From contig NC_054704.1 in NCBI RefSeq assembly GCF_016097555.1, forward strand, positions 1,194,408 to 1,258,407: a stretch of 64,000 nucleotides of DNA, given 5' to 3'. The translations under genes and the position numbers were made by a program. Shown piece by piece: positions 34,541-45,723 of this stretch. Source of the stretch: Gigantopelta aegis. Taxonomy: Eukaryota; Mollusca; Gastropoda; Neomphalida; Peltospiridae. Positions within the stretch are counted from its first letter, which is position 1, and each line of letters opens with the position of its first letter. The notes under the pieces were generated by a model. It was not told the origin of the DNA, ran no database searches, and was given only the letters and a program-made list of their open reading frames with translations.

Positions 34541-37030
34541 CTGCCGACACCTATGACCCTAGGTAAAAGAAAAATGACCTTCTCAGATAAGACTAACTTG
34601 TTTGTTTTATGCATTCGAATTTAATAATAATAGAGTGGAGTTTCGCAGGTGGTAGTGGATGTGTTGTATGTATTATTGGGTGTGTTGTACATGTTAGTAG
34701 ATGTGTTATAGGCGTTAATGGATGTGTTGTAGGTGTTAATGGATGTCCTGTAGGTGTGTAGCGGGTGTTAATGGATATATGGTATGTGTTAGTAGATATG
34801 TTGTGGTGTTAATGGATGTCCTGTAGGTGTGTAGCGGGTGTTAGTGGATGTATGGTATGTGTTAGTAGATATGTTGTGGTGTTAATGGATGTGCTGTAGG
34901 TATGTAGAGGGTGTTAGTGGATGTATGGTATGTGTTAGTAGATATGTTGTGGTGTTAATGGATGTGTTGTAGTTGTTAATGGATGTCCTGTAGGTGTGTA
35001 GCGGGTGTTAGTGGAGGTATGGTATGTGTTAGTAGATATGTTGTGGTGTTAATGGATGTGCTGTAGGTATGTAGAGGGTGTTAGTGGCGGTAAGGTATGT
35101 GTTAGTAGATATGTTGTGGTGTTAATGGATGTGCTGTAGGTATGTAGAGGGTGTTAGTGGCGGTAAGGTATGTGTTAGTAGATATGTTGTGGTGTTAATG
35201 GATGTCCTGTAGGTATGTAGCGGGTGTTAGTGGCGGTAAGGTATGTGTTAGTAGATATGTTGTGGTGTTAATGGATGTGCTGTAGGTATGTAGAGGGTGT
35301 TAGTGGCGGTAAGGTATGTGTTCGTAGATATGTTGTGGTGTTAATGGATGTCCTGTAGGTGTGTAGCGGGTGTTAGTGGATGTATGGTATGTGTTAGTAG
35401 ATATGGTGTGGTGTTAATGGATGTCCTGTATGTGTGTAGCGGGTGTTAGTGGAGGTATGGTATGTGTTAGTATATATGTTGTGGTGTTAATGGATGTGTT
35501 GTAGTTGTTAATGGATGTCCTGTAGGTGTGTAGCGGGTGTTAGTGGAGGTATGGTATGTGTTAGTAGATATGTTGTGGTGTTAATGGATGTGCTGTAGGT
35601 ATGTAGAGGGTGTTAGTGGCGGTAAGGTATGTGTTAGTAGATATGTTGTGGTGTTAATGGATGTCCTGTAGGTGTGTAGCGGGTGTTAGTGGCGGTAAGG
35701 TATGTGTTAGTAGATATGTTGTGGTGTTAATGGATGTCCTGTAGGTATGTAGAGGGTGTTAGTGGCGGTAAGGTATGTGTTAGTAGATATGTTGTAGTGT
35801 TAATGGATGTCCTGTAGGTGTGTAGCGGGTGTTAGTGGATGTATGGTATGTGTTAGTAGATATGGTGTGGTGTTAATGGATGTCCTGCCGACACCTATGA
35901 CCCTAGGTAAAAGAAAAATGACCTTCTCAGATAAGACTAACTTGTTTGTTTTATGCATTCGAATTTAATAATAATAGAGTGGAGTTTCGCAGGTGGTAGT
36001 GGATGTGTTGTATGTATTATTGGGTGTGTTGTACATGTTAGTAGATGTGTTATAGGCGTTAATGGATGTGTTGTAAGTGTTAATGGATGTCCTGTAGGTG
36101 TGTAGCGGGTGTTAATGGATATATGGTATGTGTTAGTAGATATGTTGTGGTGTTAATGGATGTCCTGTAGGTGTGTAGCGGGTGTTAGTGGATGTATGGT
36201 ATGTGTTAGTAGATATGTTGTGGTGTTAATGGATGTGCTGTAGGTATGTAGAGGGTGTTAGTGGCGGTAAGGTATGTGTTAGTAGATATGTTGTGGTGTT
36301 AATGGATGTCCTGTAGGTGTGTAGAGGGTGTTAGTGGCGGTAAGGTATGTGTTAGTAGATATGTTGTGGTGTTAATGGATGTCCTGTAGGTATGTAGCGG
36401 GTGTTAGTGGCGGTAAGGTATGTGTTAGTAGATATGTTGTGGTGTTAATGGATGTGCTGTAGGTATGTAGAGGGTGTTAGTGGCGGTAAGGTATGTGTTA
36501 GTAGATATGTTGTGGTGTTAATGGATGTCCTGTAGGTGTGTAGAGGGTGTTAGTGGCGGTAAGGTATGTGTTAGTAGATATGTTGTGGTGTTAATGGATG
36601 TGCTGTAGGTATGTAGAGGGTGTTAGTGGCGGTAAGGTATGTGTTCGTAGATATGTTGTGGTGTTAATGGATGTCCTGTAGGTATGTAGAGGGTGTTAGT
36701 GGCGGTAAGGTATGTGTTAGTAGATATGTTGTAGTGTTAATGGATGTCCTGTAGGTGTGTAGCGGGTGTTAGTGGATGTATGGTATGTGTTAGTAGATAT
36801 GGTGTGGTGTTAATGGATGTCCTGTAGGTGTGTAGCGGGTGTTAGTGGATGTATGGTATGTGCTAGTAGATATGTTGTGCTGTTAATGGATGTGTTATAG
36901 GTGTTAATGGATGTCCTGTAGGTTTGTAGCGGGTGTTAGTGGATGTATGGTATGTGTTAGTAGATATGTTGTGGTGTTAATGGATGTGTTGTAGGTATTA
37001 ATGGATGTCCTGTAGGTGTGTAGGGTTAGG
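34541..37030. repeat. 73-bp array containing a 1.35-kb segmental duplication
   Basis: From about 34635 the sequence is a 73-bp repeat built from GTGTTAATGGATGTCCTGTA, GGTGTGTAGCGGGTGTTAGT, GGATGTATGGTATGTGTTAG and TAGATATGTTGTG. The unique flank TGCCGACACCTATGACCCTA (34541) with the next ~120 bases reappears inside the array at 35887, so about 1,346 bp of flank plus array has been duplicated in tandem. The array ends with TAGGGTTAGGGTTA (37020-37035). Confidence 0.92.
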
Positions 37031-37109
37031 GTTAATATATATTTACACACTGTTGCACTATTATAAAGCAAATATAAAGCAAAATATCTGAAAAGTGGGA
37101 GGGGCACAT

Positions 37110-37715
37110 GCCATTCAAAACATACACAACTGTTAGTGTAGGAAAGGCGAGTGTTCCATACCTCTAGCTGCCACTCACAACGTACACAACTGTTATTGTA
37201 CGAACGCCGAGTGTTGCATGCCTAGAGCTGCCACTCACAACGTACACAACTGTTAGTGTATGAAAGACGAGCGTTACATACATCGAGCTGCCACTGATAA
37301 CGTACACAACTGTCAGTGTACAAAAGGCGAGTGTTGCATGCCTATAGCTGCCACTGACAACGTACACAACTGTCAGTGTACGAAAGGCGAGTGTTACATA
37401 CCTCAAGCTGCCACTGATAACGTACACAACTGTCAGTGTACAAAAGGCGAGTGTTGCATGCCTATAGCTGCCACTGACAACGTACACAACTGTCAATGTA
37501 CGAAAGGCGAGTGTTACATACCTCAAGCTGCCACTGATAACGTACACAACTGTCAGTGTACGAACGGCGAGTGTTCACACCTCTAGCTGCCACTGACAAC
37601 GTACACAACTGTCAGTGTTTGAACGGCGAGTGTTCACACCTCTAGCTGCCACTGACAACGTACACAACTGTCAGTGTACGAACGGCGAGTGTTCACACCT
37701 CTAGCTGCCACCATG
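37110..37715. repeat. 60-bp tandem repeat
   Basis: Ten or so units of 60 bp (GCCACTGACAACGTACACAA, CTGTCAGTGTACGAAAGGCG, AGTGTTACATACCTCAAGCT) repeat, with a shorter form in the last three. Length divisible by three makes both strands open (plus: ATDNVHNCQCTKGEC); I do not regard it as coding. Confidence 0.93.
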
Positions 37716-37789
37716 TAATTATACTGGAAGCATTCAACAGTTCAAACATTGCTTTCCAGTTAGATCAAAGAACTTTACACAATATTAAT

Positions 37790-38720
37790 TCAAAATAAAC
37801 ACCACAGTTTGGTAAGATACTGGATAATGAATTAATATCATGTACACCACTGTCTGGCAAGATACTGGATAATGAATTAATATCATGTACACCACTGTCT
37901 GGCAAGATGCTGAATAATCAATTAATATCATGTACACCACTGTTTGACTAGTTGTTTGATATTAAATTAATTTCATGTACACCACTGTTGGGCGTTATGC
38001 TGTATATTGAATTAATGTCATGTACATCACTGATTGACTAGTTGTTGGATATTGAATTAATGTCATGTACACCCTGTTTGGCGTTATGCTGTGTATTGAA
38101 TTAATGGCATGTACACCCTGTTTGGCGTTATGCTGTATGTTGAATTAGTGTCATGTACACCCTGTTTGGCGTTATGCTGTATATTGAATTAATGGCATGT
38201 ACACCCTGTTTGGCGTTATGCTATATGTTGAATTAATGTCATGTACACCCTGTTTGGCGTTATGCTGTATATTGAATTAATGTCATGTACATCACTGATT
38301 GACTAGTTGTTGGATATTAAATTAATTTCATGTACACCACTGTTTGGCGTTATGCTGTATATTGAATTAATGTCATGTACACCCTGTTTGGCGTTATGCT
38401 GTATGTTGAATTAGTGTCATGTACACCCTGTTTGGCGTTATGCTGTATGTTGAATTAGTGTCATGTACACCCTGTTTGGCGTTATGCTGTATGTTGAATT
38501 AGTGTCATGTACACCCTGTTTGGCGTTATGCTGTATGTTGAATTAGTGTCATGTACACCCTGTTTGGCGTTATGCTGTATGTTGAATTAGTGTCATGTAC
38601 ACCCTGTTTGGCGTTATGCTGTATATTGAATTAGTGTCATGTACACCCTGTTTGGCGTTATGCTGTATGTTGAATTAGTGTCATGTACACTCTGTTTGGC
38701 GTGATGCTGTATATTAATTG
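37790..38720. repeat. 44-bp tandem repeat
   Basis: Units of about 44 bp (ACCCTGTTTGGCGTTATGCT, GTATGTTGAATTAGTGTCAT, GTAC) number about twenty-one. The first few, with TGGCAAGATACTGGATAATG, are the most divergent. Confidence 0.93.
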
Positions 38721-39085
38721 ATGTCATGTAAACCACTGTTTGGAAAGATGCTGCATATTGAATATATGAATGTACTATTAAACCCACCTGTAGCATCTAT
38801 CTTTTTGGGTTTATAACGAGAAATGTTTTTAAGTGACATAATTCTGGTTGGTTTGTATGTGATCAATCCATTTTTGGTGTTGGGTCTGTTGTTTTTGTTG
38901 TCAGAGACCTCATGTCATTGCCCCCCCCCCCCTCCCCCCCCCCCAAAAAAAGAAAAAGAAAAAAAGAAAAAAGAAAATGGATTTTCTGGATCCGCCACTG
39001 GTTGTTTTTTGTTGGGTTGTTGTTGGGTGGGAGGAGTTTGTGTGCCTGTATATATGTGTGTGCGCGGGGGGGGGGGGGGGGGGCG
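38721..39085. other. homopolymer-rich spacer
   Basis: This contains poly-C runs and an A-rich tract at 38921-38975 and a G-run at 39066-39083. It holds no gene; the frames around it are driven by the homopolymers. Confidence 0.6.
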
Positions 39086-40009
39086 GGGTTTTTGTTATTT
39101 TTAAAAATAAATATTTTGTATTCCAAGTGAATAATATAGCATTTATATGTAAAGCATTGCTACAAATGTGTTACTACATGAGGCCGAGATGTGTATTTCT
39201 CTATGTATAGATGTGTATACACTTGGCGTTCTAGTGTACCAAGATAGTTTTAACAATATGGGTAATAGTTTGTCTCATTGGGCGTTGTTATTTATAATAA
39301 TTAAAATGTTAGTATGTTTGAAATGTAATTATAAAGATTGTCTAGTATTCCCTTTACGTTGATATGTGTGAGTGCGTGCGTGCGTGCGTGCGTGTGTGTA
39401 TTTGAATATTTGTATATGTTCGTTAATTGTTTATATGGTGGCTTGTCATTGTTATTTTCTATCTTTTAGAATTATTTACTCATGCAAAATAAAATCGCGT
39501 AAAAAAAATAGTAACTGTGGCGACTGGATCTGTACTGACAGCAGGTTTCAGTGACCTGGCTGACGTCTGGTGTTTACACGGATTACATCGATTGTGAAAT
39601 GTGGGTCAGGACAATCACAGTAAAGTGACTTAACGTCCTGCTTAACTCTAGCTGACGAAAATAAACCTCTTTCACAAATCACAATAGCTGGCCAAGTGAC
39701 GTATTCACACCATATAGGTTATTTTGTAGTATTGGTTTTCTTTCTTTTCATTCTTTAACAGTTCCTTTCTGCCTTATAGCAATGAAACCTTTTATTTTGT
39801 TCGTGTATATCACTGTTCAAAGTTGTCAAACAAATGAATAATGAAACCTTTTCGTTCTTTTAGCAGACCAATTGTAAAATGTCTATAAAAAAAAAAGACA
39901 TGAACGATGATATCGTTTGTTCGTTTTTGCAGATAAATGTTACAATTTCTCAAACAACTGGGCAATGAAACTGGGAGGCCGAGATGAGGTTTACGGTGCA
40001 GTCAGAAGA
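39086..40009. other. AT-rich interval, no gene seen
   Basis: This has short GT/GCGT runs at about 39365-39400 and is otherwise unremarkable. No coding frame is recognisable. Confidence 0.5.
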
Positions 40010-40465
40010 GCTTTTATAATGAAGGTTTTAATAGCAAAATATCGATTTAAAACTAACCAACTCGCATTAATATGACTTCATATATTACCAACGACATACT
40101 ACTCCCCATGTTAAACTTAATGACGTCATTGCCTATGCAAGACTAAAAGACTCAATCATATGTGGTCATGTGGGATACAAAAAGTACACCCGAAGTGGTC
40201 GAAATTTTCACCACCGAGGTTGTACTTTTTTCTATCTCATTTGACCACATATGATGGAGTCTTTTTCTTTCATTCATTCGGTAAAAAATCCCAATATTTT
40301 ATATGAACACACAAAGATGACTTAAAAAGTAACTATCGTATTTGCCGTGCTTGTTTCATGTGTTAAATAAAATAAAGTTTAACACTACAAATTAACATTA
40401 AACAAGATAGCTTTTATAATAATGGTTTTAATAACAAAATACCAATTTAAAACTGTGTCTAATGA
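40010..40465. mobile_element. foldback MITE family, copy A
   Basis: ATCATATGTGGTCATGTGGG and the complement TTTGACCACATATGAT bracket 40156-40252, with a further inner pairing AAAAAGTACACCCG / GGTTGTACTTTTT. The flanks (GAAGGTTTTAATAGCAAAATA before and GTTTTAATAACAAAATACCA after) also pair in type. The 3' half matches copy B at 43785-44010. Confidence 0.7.
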
Positions 40466-40690
40466 CCTGACTAATAGTCTCTGGCACGAGTCATTTTGTA
40501 GATGGGTTTTTTCTGACACGAGTCTCCAGAAAACCAATCGTTGGGGCGAGCTTTAAGACTTGCTCTTTCTCCTAACGGAATTAACATCCTTCGAGTAACT
40601 CCTCGCAACGATCTCCTAATTGCCTTAACAATAACATTATGACTAATTTCAGGATCAAGTGTTAAACATTTCACCTTACATTTTCATTCA
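40450..40690 (-). pseudogene. retrotransposon gag-like fragment
   Basis: The minus strand encodes ISHNVIVKAIRRSLRG then VTRRMLIPLGERASL. The AIRRSLRG...LLPLG pattern is seen in gag proteins of invertebrate Gypsy-like retrotransposons. It has no upstream or downstream gag context and lies opposite in orientation to the adjacent pol remnant, so it is either rearranged or unrelated. Identification rests on memory of the motif alone. Confidence 0.4.
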
Positions 40691-40799
40691 CTATATACAT
40701 CATCACCCTTCTGAGGTGGATCGTCTCGAAAAAAATGCCGAAGTTTCGGAATGTAAGAGGATTTAACAGCATGAGTAGCTTCTAGTGCTGGAGTATTAG

Positions 40800-42345
40800 T
40801 CAATGTAGCAGCCTTTTTGCTTCAAACATAGTGTTTGTCAGGAAGAAAGATGGTTCATTAACATTCTGTTTGGATTTTAGAACTTTGAACTCAAGAACTC
40901 ATAAAGACAGTTATAGGTTTCCTTGTTTCGATGATGTCATAGATACTCTTCATGGTTCTAGATATTATTATTCCTAGTTAGATCTTCGTTCTGGACATTG
41001 GAAGTGGAAGTAGAGTAAAACGACAAAGAAAATACATTATTTATGTAGCAGTATCAGATTTTTTCACATTTCTCAAACACAGAAAGGAAAACAGCTACGG
41101 GTGTGTCCAGACAATTTATTCGATGTCACACAAAATGAAGACAAGGAAAAACACCCAGGTAGATGACACCTGGGTGTAAGATAAACTGGATTCTCCAGCA
41201 CACAGAAAGAGAACAGAACAATCTTTCAGATAATATCCACTTTCAAATAATACTTGCAGTTCCACCTTTAAAAATGAAATCTGGCCTGACAATATAATCT
41301 TAGCAGGAGAAATAATCCTGAACACTAGAGACAAGTTGTTTTATTCCCTGATGGGCTTGGGAGAGGCGTTTGAGAACAATAATTAACATGCAAGGCAAGT
41401 AACGTGCGTTAGTACAGTGTAAGCTGAAAGAAACGATTACCACAATTACAAGTTACCAGCCTGTTGTTTGACATAACCTGGCTAAGGATAAAATAAAACA
41501 TTAGTTACACAATAAGCGGACAGCAGGCAAGCTGTAAATAAAACATACATTAATTACAAAAGCTGATAGCAGGCAATATCTGCAAATAAAACATTAAATA
41601 CAAATCCTAACTAAAACAAATACCACATACTTCCACATTTACAGTGGGCAAGTTAGGATTTTATGAATGTAACAGGGATGGGTTTTGGCCTAACTAACGC
41701 TACAGCTACTTTTCAAAGAATGATGGAAATATGTATGGGAGAGATGCATTTAAAGACCTGTTTGATTTTTCTTGATGATATACTGATATTTTCAAAGACA
41801 TTTGATGAAAATGAAAGACGTCTGGAAGCAGTCTTCGCTAGACTCGTTCAACATAACTTGATATTAAAACCAGCCAAGTGTGAATTTTTTAAAACCTCTG
41901 TGTCATATCTTGGACATGTGGTATCAGAAGATGGTATTTCAACTGATCCAGAGAAAATTTCTGCTGTTAAGGATTGGCCTGTTCCAACTAACATCAAGGC
42001 ATTTCGACAAGTTTTGGGTTTCGCAGGTTATTATCGGCGATTCATTAAAGATTATGCGAAGATAATGCAACCTTTGAACGTCTTATTGAAAGACCATGGT
42101 ACCAGTCCTGCTGCAAAAAAAAAGTCCAAGAAGAAAATGAATCCAATTGCAGAGTATAGATGGGAAAGGGATCAGCAGTTAGCGTTTGAGAAAATTAAAA
42201 GGATGTTGACACAACCTCCTGTGTTAGCCTATGCTGATTATTCTTTGTCATTTATTCTACATACCGATTTCAGTGGAACGGGATTTGGGAGCTGTGTTGT
42301 ACCAGAAACAAGATGGAGTGGATAGATCAGTGCTAGAGGAGGGGA
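40800..42345 (+). pseudogene. Gypsy/Ty3 pol (RT-RNase H) pseudogene
   Basis: The N-terminal RT part is at about 40822-41038 (SNIVFVRKKDGSLTFCL, DFRTLNSRTHKDSYRFP, DLRSGHW), with a stop and a frameshift. The frame is then interrupted by the LTR at 41044-41637. The rest runs from 41642 to about 42330: TVGKLGFYECNR, GFGLTNATATFQRMME, the catalytic LIFLDDILIFS (YxDD-type box with Phe in first place, both aspartates kept), LGHVVSEDGI, FRQVLGFAGYYRRFIKDYA, then the RNase H start LHTDFSGTG. Extra bases near 41668 and 42283 shift the frame. The RNase H is truncated at about 42330. It is dead in several independent ways. Confidence 0.88.
41044..41637. mobile_element. 594-bp solo LTR nested in the Gypsy pol pseudogene
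   Basis: The insert begins TGTAGCAGTATCAG and ends TACTTCCACA (TG...CA), and is flanked by TTTA on both sides (41040-41043 and 41638-41641). Taking out one TTTA and the insert makes the RT reading frame continuous, which fixes both boundaries. It contains AATAAA hexamers near 41490-41600. No second LTR or internal coding region is present, so a solo LTR is the simplest reading. Its orientation is not certain. Confidence 0.8.
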
Positions 42346-43373
42346 AGTATGTAACCATGGGTTGTTCTACAAAATAAACGAGTGCAATAAATAGAAAGCG
42401 AAAACAACGTATGTGGAGTTCTGTATTTATTACATACCTTATTTTATGTTTTATAAAAACGGTTTTTAATTTAACGTCATAACAGCACTTTGTTAAATAT
42501 ATTATCAAAACTCCTGTTGTGGATTTACTTAACGCTAAGAATCATACTTTGCGACAGCCTCGGAAAATGACGTCGTTTCGTCGTCTCTTTTTAGTTATGT
42601 TTCAAACGTTTTGACATGGTCCTAAAAATAATATTTTGGATAATGTGTATAATAAAGAAATTATTACACTCGAGTGTGAATGGTACTGGTTTTACGAAAC
42701 TCGTATTGGGATTCATGTATTACAATAATACAATAATCCCGACACTCATTTCGTAAAATCAGTACGTCACACAAGCTCGTATAATAATCTCTATTTATCA
42801 TATATTATAGTACGAATATAAAATTCGGGATTTGGGAGCTGTGTTGTACCAGAAACAAGATGGAGTGGATAGATCAGTGCTAGAGGAGGGGAAGTATGTA
42901 ACCATGGGTTGTTCTACAAAATAAACGAGTGCAATAAATAGAAAGCGAAAACAACGTATGTGGAGTTCTGTATTTATTACATACCTTATTTTATGTTTTA
43001 TAAAAACGGTTTTTAATTTAACGTCATAACAGCACTTTGTTAAATATATTATCAAAACTCCTGTTGTGGATTTACTTAACGCTAAGAATCATACTCTGCG
43101 ACAGCCTCGGAAAATGACGTCGTTTCGTCGTCTCTTTTTAGTTATGTTTCAAACGTTTTGACATGGTCCTAAAAATAATATTTTGGATAATGTGGATAAT
43201 AAAGAAATTATTACACTCGAGTGTGAATGGTACTGGTTTTACGAAACTCGTATTGGGATTCATGTATTACAATAATACAATAATCCCGACACTCGTTTCG
43301 TAAAATCAGTACGTCACACAAGCTCGTATAATAATCTCTATTTATCATATATTATAGTACGAATATAAAATTC
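42279..43373. repeat. 547-bp tandem duplication
   Basis: 42279-42825 and 42826-43372 are almost identical. I see only a few substitutions (for example CATACTTTGCG versus CATACTCTGCG, GTGTATAAT versus GTGGATAAT). Each unit carries the last ~60 bp of the RNase H fragment, so the pseudogene end is duplicated too. It is either a very recent duplication or two haplotypes joined in assembly. Confidence 0.92.
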
Positions 43374-43640
43374 ACTGCACATTATTTTTGTACTGTGACA
43401 TCACACCCCTACTCACAGCGGATATATATTACGTCACTAGAAGGCATGCATGCAGTGTCACATATTACTTGACGTCACCTACTACATTTGATTTATGGAA
43501 GCGTAATGAACAGGTTTCAACGGCTGTCTATCTCCTAAACGACAAGTTCATTAAATCAATGAAAAGGCCGCATTACCGTCTAGGGGACGTGTGCAGACGG
43601 TTTTTCTAGCACGGCTTTCTGGCTGGTTGATTGAACTAGA
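43374..43640. other. spacer, no gene
   Basis: Nothing is recognisable apart from short TGACGTCA-like motifs. Confidence 0.5.
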
Positions 43641-44050
43641 ATATAAGACCCCATCATATGTGGGATAGAAAAAGTACACCCGAGATGGTGGAAATTTCCA
43701 CCTGGGACGAGACTTGACGAGTCCCATGGTCGAAATTTTCAACACAGAGGGTGTACTTTTTCTATCCCACATAACCGCATATCATTTATTCGGTAAATAA
43801 ACCATTATTGTACACGAACAGACAAAGATGGCTGAACAAACAACTTTTTTATTTGACCATTTTATCATTAAAAAAATACACTATCATATTTGCCGTGTTC
43901 GTTTCATGTGTTAAATAAAATTTAACACTACAAATTAACAAGATGTCTTTTAAAATGAAGGTTTTTATAACAAAATATTAATTTAAAACTGTGTCTAATG
44001 ACCTCACGTCACCATGTCACATTAATATGACGTCATATATTACCAATGAC
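43641..44050. mobile_element. foldback MITE family, copy B
   Basis: CATATGTGGGATAGAAAAAG and CTTTTTCTATCCCACATA (43652-43671 / 43757-43775) pair, with ACACCCGAGATGGTGGAAAT / TCGAAATTTTCAACACAG inside. From 43785 the sequence follows copy A (TTCATGTGTTAAATAAAAT, CTGTGTCTAATGACCT) with indels. Confidence 0.7.
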
Positions 44051-44104
44051 GTCATGTTAAACGCAAGCGCGTGGTATCCCATGTAAGATATAGAGGATAG
44101 TATA

Positions 44105-44222
44105 TGAGTGTCCATGACAGACGATGTTTACGACATGAGTGCTTAAATTATCATATTTCCCGAACGAGAGCGATAATTTAGGCACGAGTGTCGTAAACAT
44201 CGTCTGTCATGGACACGAATGT
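44105..44222. mobile_element. foldback element with 28-bp perfect arms
   Basis: GTGTCCATGACAGACGATGT plus TTACGACA (44109-44136) is matched by its exact reverse complement at about 44188-44215. The pairing continues inward through TGAGTGC / GGCACGAGT and AAATTATC / GATAATTT, leaving only a short loop. This would extrude or fold as a long hairpin. Confidence 0.85.
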
Positions 44223-44531
44223 AAATTTATGTTTATTACCGAAGAGCTGTCCTGCTAAATGAACATTTCAGTCATTGTTTACAACTAACGTTTCCTTAAC
44301 GGCGGAGTAATATTTGTTCTTTGATATCTTGAAAACCAAATCACAACCCGTTCTAAAGTGACGTCATATTTATACGCCCACAAGTCAAGAGTACAGATGT
44401 ATCAACAGCTGTAAATTGTAAAACATGTTTTAATACTAAAAAGCAAACAAACACACAGTAATTGAATTAATACATTTAACTCGTTACTAATTAAGTAATA
44501 ACCAGGAAACAGTAAATGTGGTTCACCTCAT

Positions 44532-44804
44532 TTGCAACGAATCAGTCAAGCTTACTGTGGGTCAAGTGACGGAGTCACAACACTGCTAGCTGGCGCGGAT
44601 GTTGATTGCGGACAAACGTTAATATTGAAAGTACCTCCGTATATAGCACCTGAAAACAGTGAATGCACAAATTCGGAATTGGAAGTGTTCACGGCTAGAG
44701 TGTGCGACTGTGAAACGGGCTGTGAAAAGGACACACCATTATCAATCGCACGTGTCGACACGATTTCATGGGACGGCGTGACTGGTTCGTTGCAAATGAG
44801 GTGA
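44532..44804 (+). CDS. short open frame, unknown, probably not a gene
   Basis: 90 codons beginning MQRISQAYCGSSDGVTTLLA, with seven cysteines including a CDCETGCEK cluster. No domain is recognised and no start context or splice signal favours it. The surrounding sequence is MITE-rich. It may be a chance frame or one exon. Confidence 0.15.
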   Translation: MQRISQAYCGSSDGVTTLLAGADVDCGQTLILKVPPYIAPENSECTNSELEVFTARVCDCETGCEKDTPLSIARVDTISWDGVTGSLQMR

Positions 44805-44886
44805 CTGAGTGCCCTGAGTAATTGTTTATACTTTGAACGTTCTTGTGTCTTGGTATCTGCATAATTTCAGTGGGTGGCACATTTGG

Positions 44887-45190
44887 TAGACCAGTAGAGC
44901 TAACTTTAATCAGATTGGAACTTCACATACGTCGTTTTCGCTTCCTATTTATTGCACGAGTTTATTTTGCGCAAGAATATAGAGGATATTGCGCTAGCGG
45001 TCTCGTGGTATGTTCTTTCGCAAAATAAATGAGTGCATTAAATAGGAAGCGAAAACAACGTATGTGAAGTTCTGTATTTATTACAGACCTTCTTTTATGA
45101 TTTATAAGAACGTCATAACAACACTTTGATAAATCTATTATCAAAACTCCTTTCATGGATTTACGTAACGCTAAAAAGCATACTCTGCGG
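44887..45190. mobile_element. foldback element with MITE end
   Basis: CTTCACATACGTCGTTTTCG then CTTCCTATTTATTGCACGAG (from 44921) pairs with the complementary CATTAAATAGGAAGCG, AAAACAACGTATGTGAAG at 45034-45071. The right part (TTCTGTATTTATTACAG...) matches the 547-bp repeat at 42420. It is preceded by AGACCAGTAGAGCTAACTTT, the terminal repeat of the MITE at 59684-60255. Confidence 0.7.
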
Positions 45191-45723
45191 CAACCTTGTG
45201 TAATGTTTCAAATACGATGTGACGTCATTTGTAAATCATATATGACATCTGTAAATAAAAGGCGACAACTGCACTAAAAAGAAAAAGGGAATTTCCCATT
45301 TATAAGTTCCTGTCCATATCGCATATGTGCGATACAAAACAAATTTACCACACGGTTTTAAAATGTCTTTATCACTATAGTAAGATTGAACAGGTATGTA
45401 ATAAAGATTGTTCTTGCCCACTGGACTGAATTAGCCAGCTTTTGCACGGTGCTAAATAAATCTGTATAGCACCCCGGTTCTAGACGATTTCTACATACGC
45501 GTGACGTCATAACTCATGTTTTACAACGATTGACGATTGAAGGAAGAAACTCCAGTTTCGCATAATTTCTGAAGAAGGCGACAGGTACGAAGTTGAATTT
45601 ACGTATATAGTCAACTATGGAGCACAGACGGTAAAAAAGAAACAATAGCAACATATATTTTTAAGACTATATATGGCAGCCTGTAATCAGCGGCCACCTG
45701 TCTTATATGCGTTGGCACATATT
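45191..45723. other. 3' flank of the PAQR gene
   Basis: There is no gene here. This contains the region where the 3' untranslated region of the minus-strand PAQR gene should lie. Confidence 0.5.

Noticed and set aside
37020..37035. Telomere
   Set aside because: Only two TTAGGG-type units are present, internal to the scaffold and attached to another repeat.
38823..39210. Several short proteins around the C and G runs
   Set aside because: Frames are driven by homopolymers and show no family resemblance.
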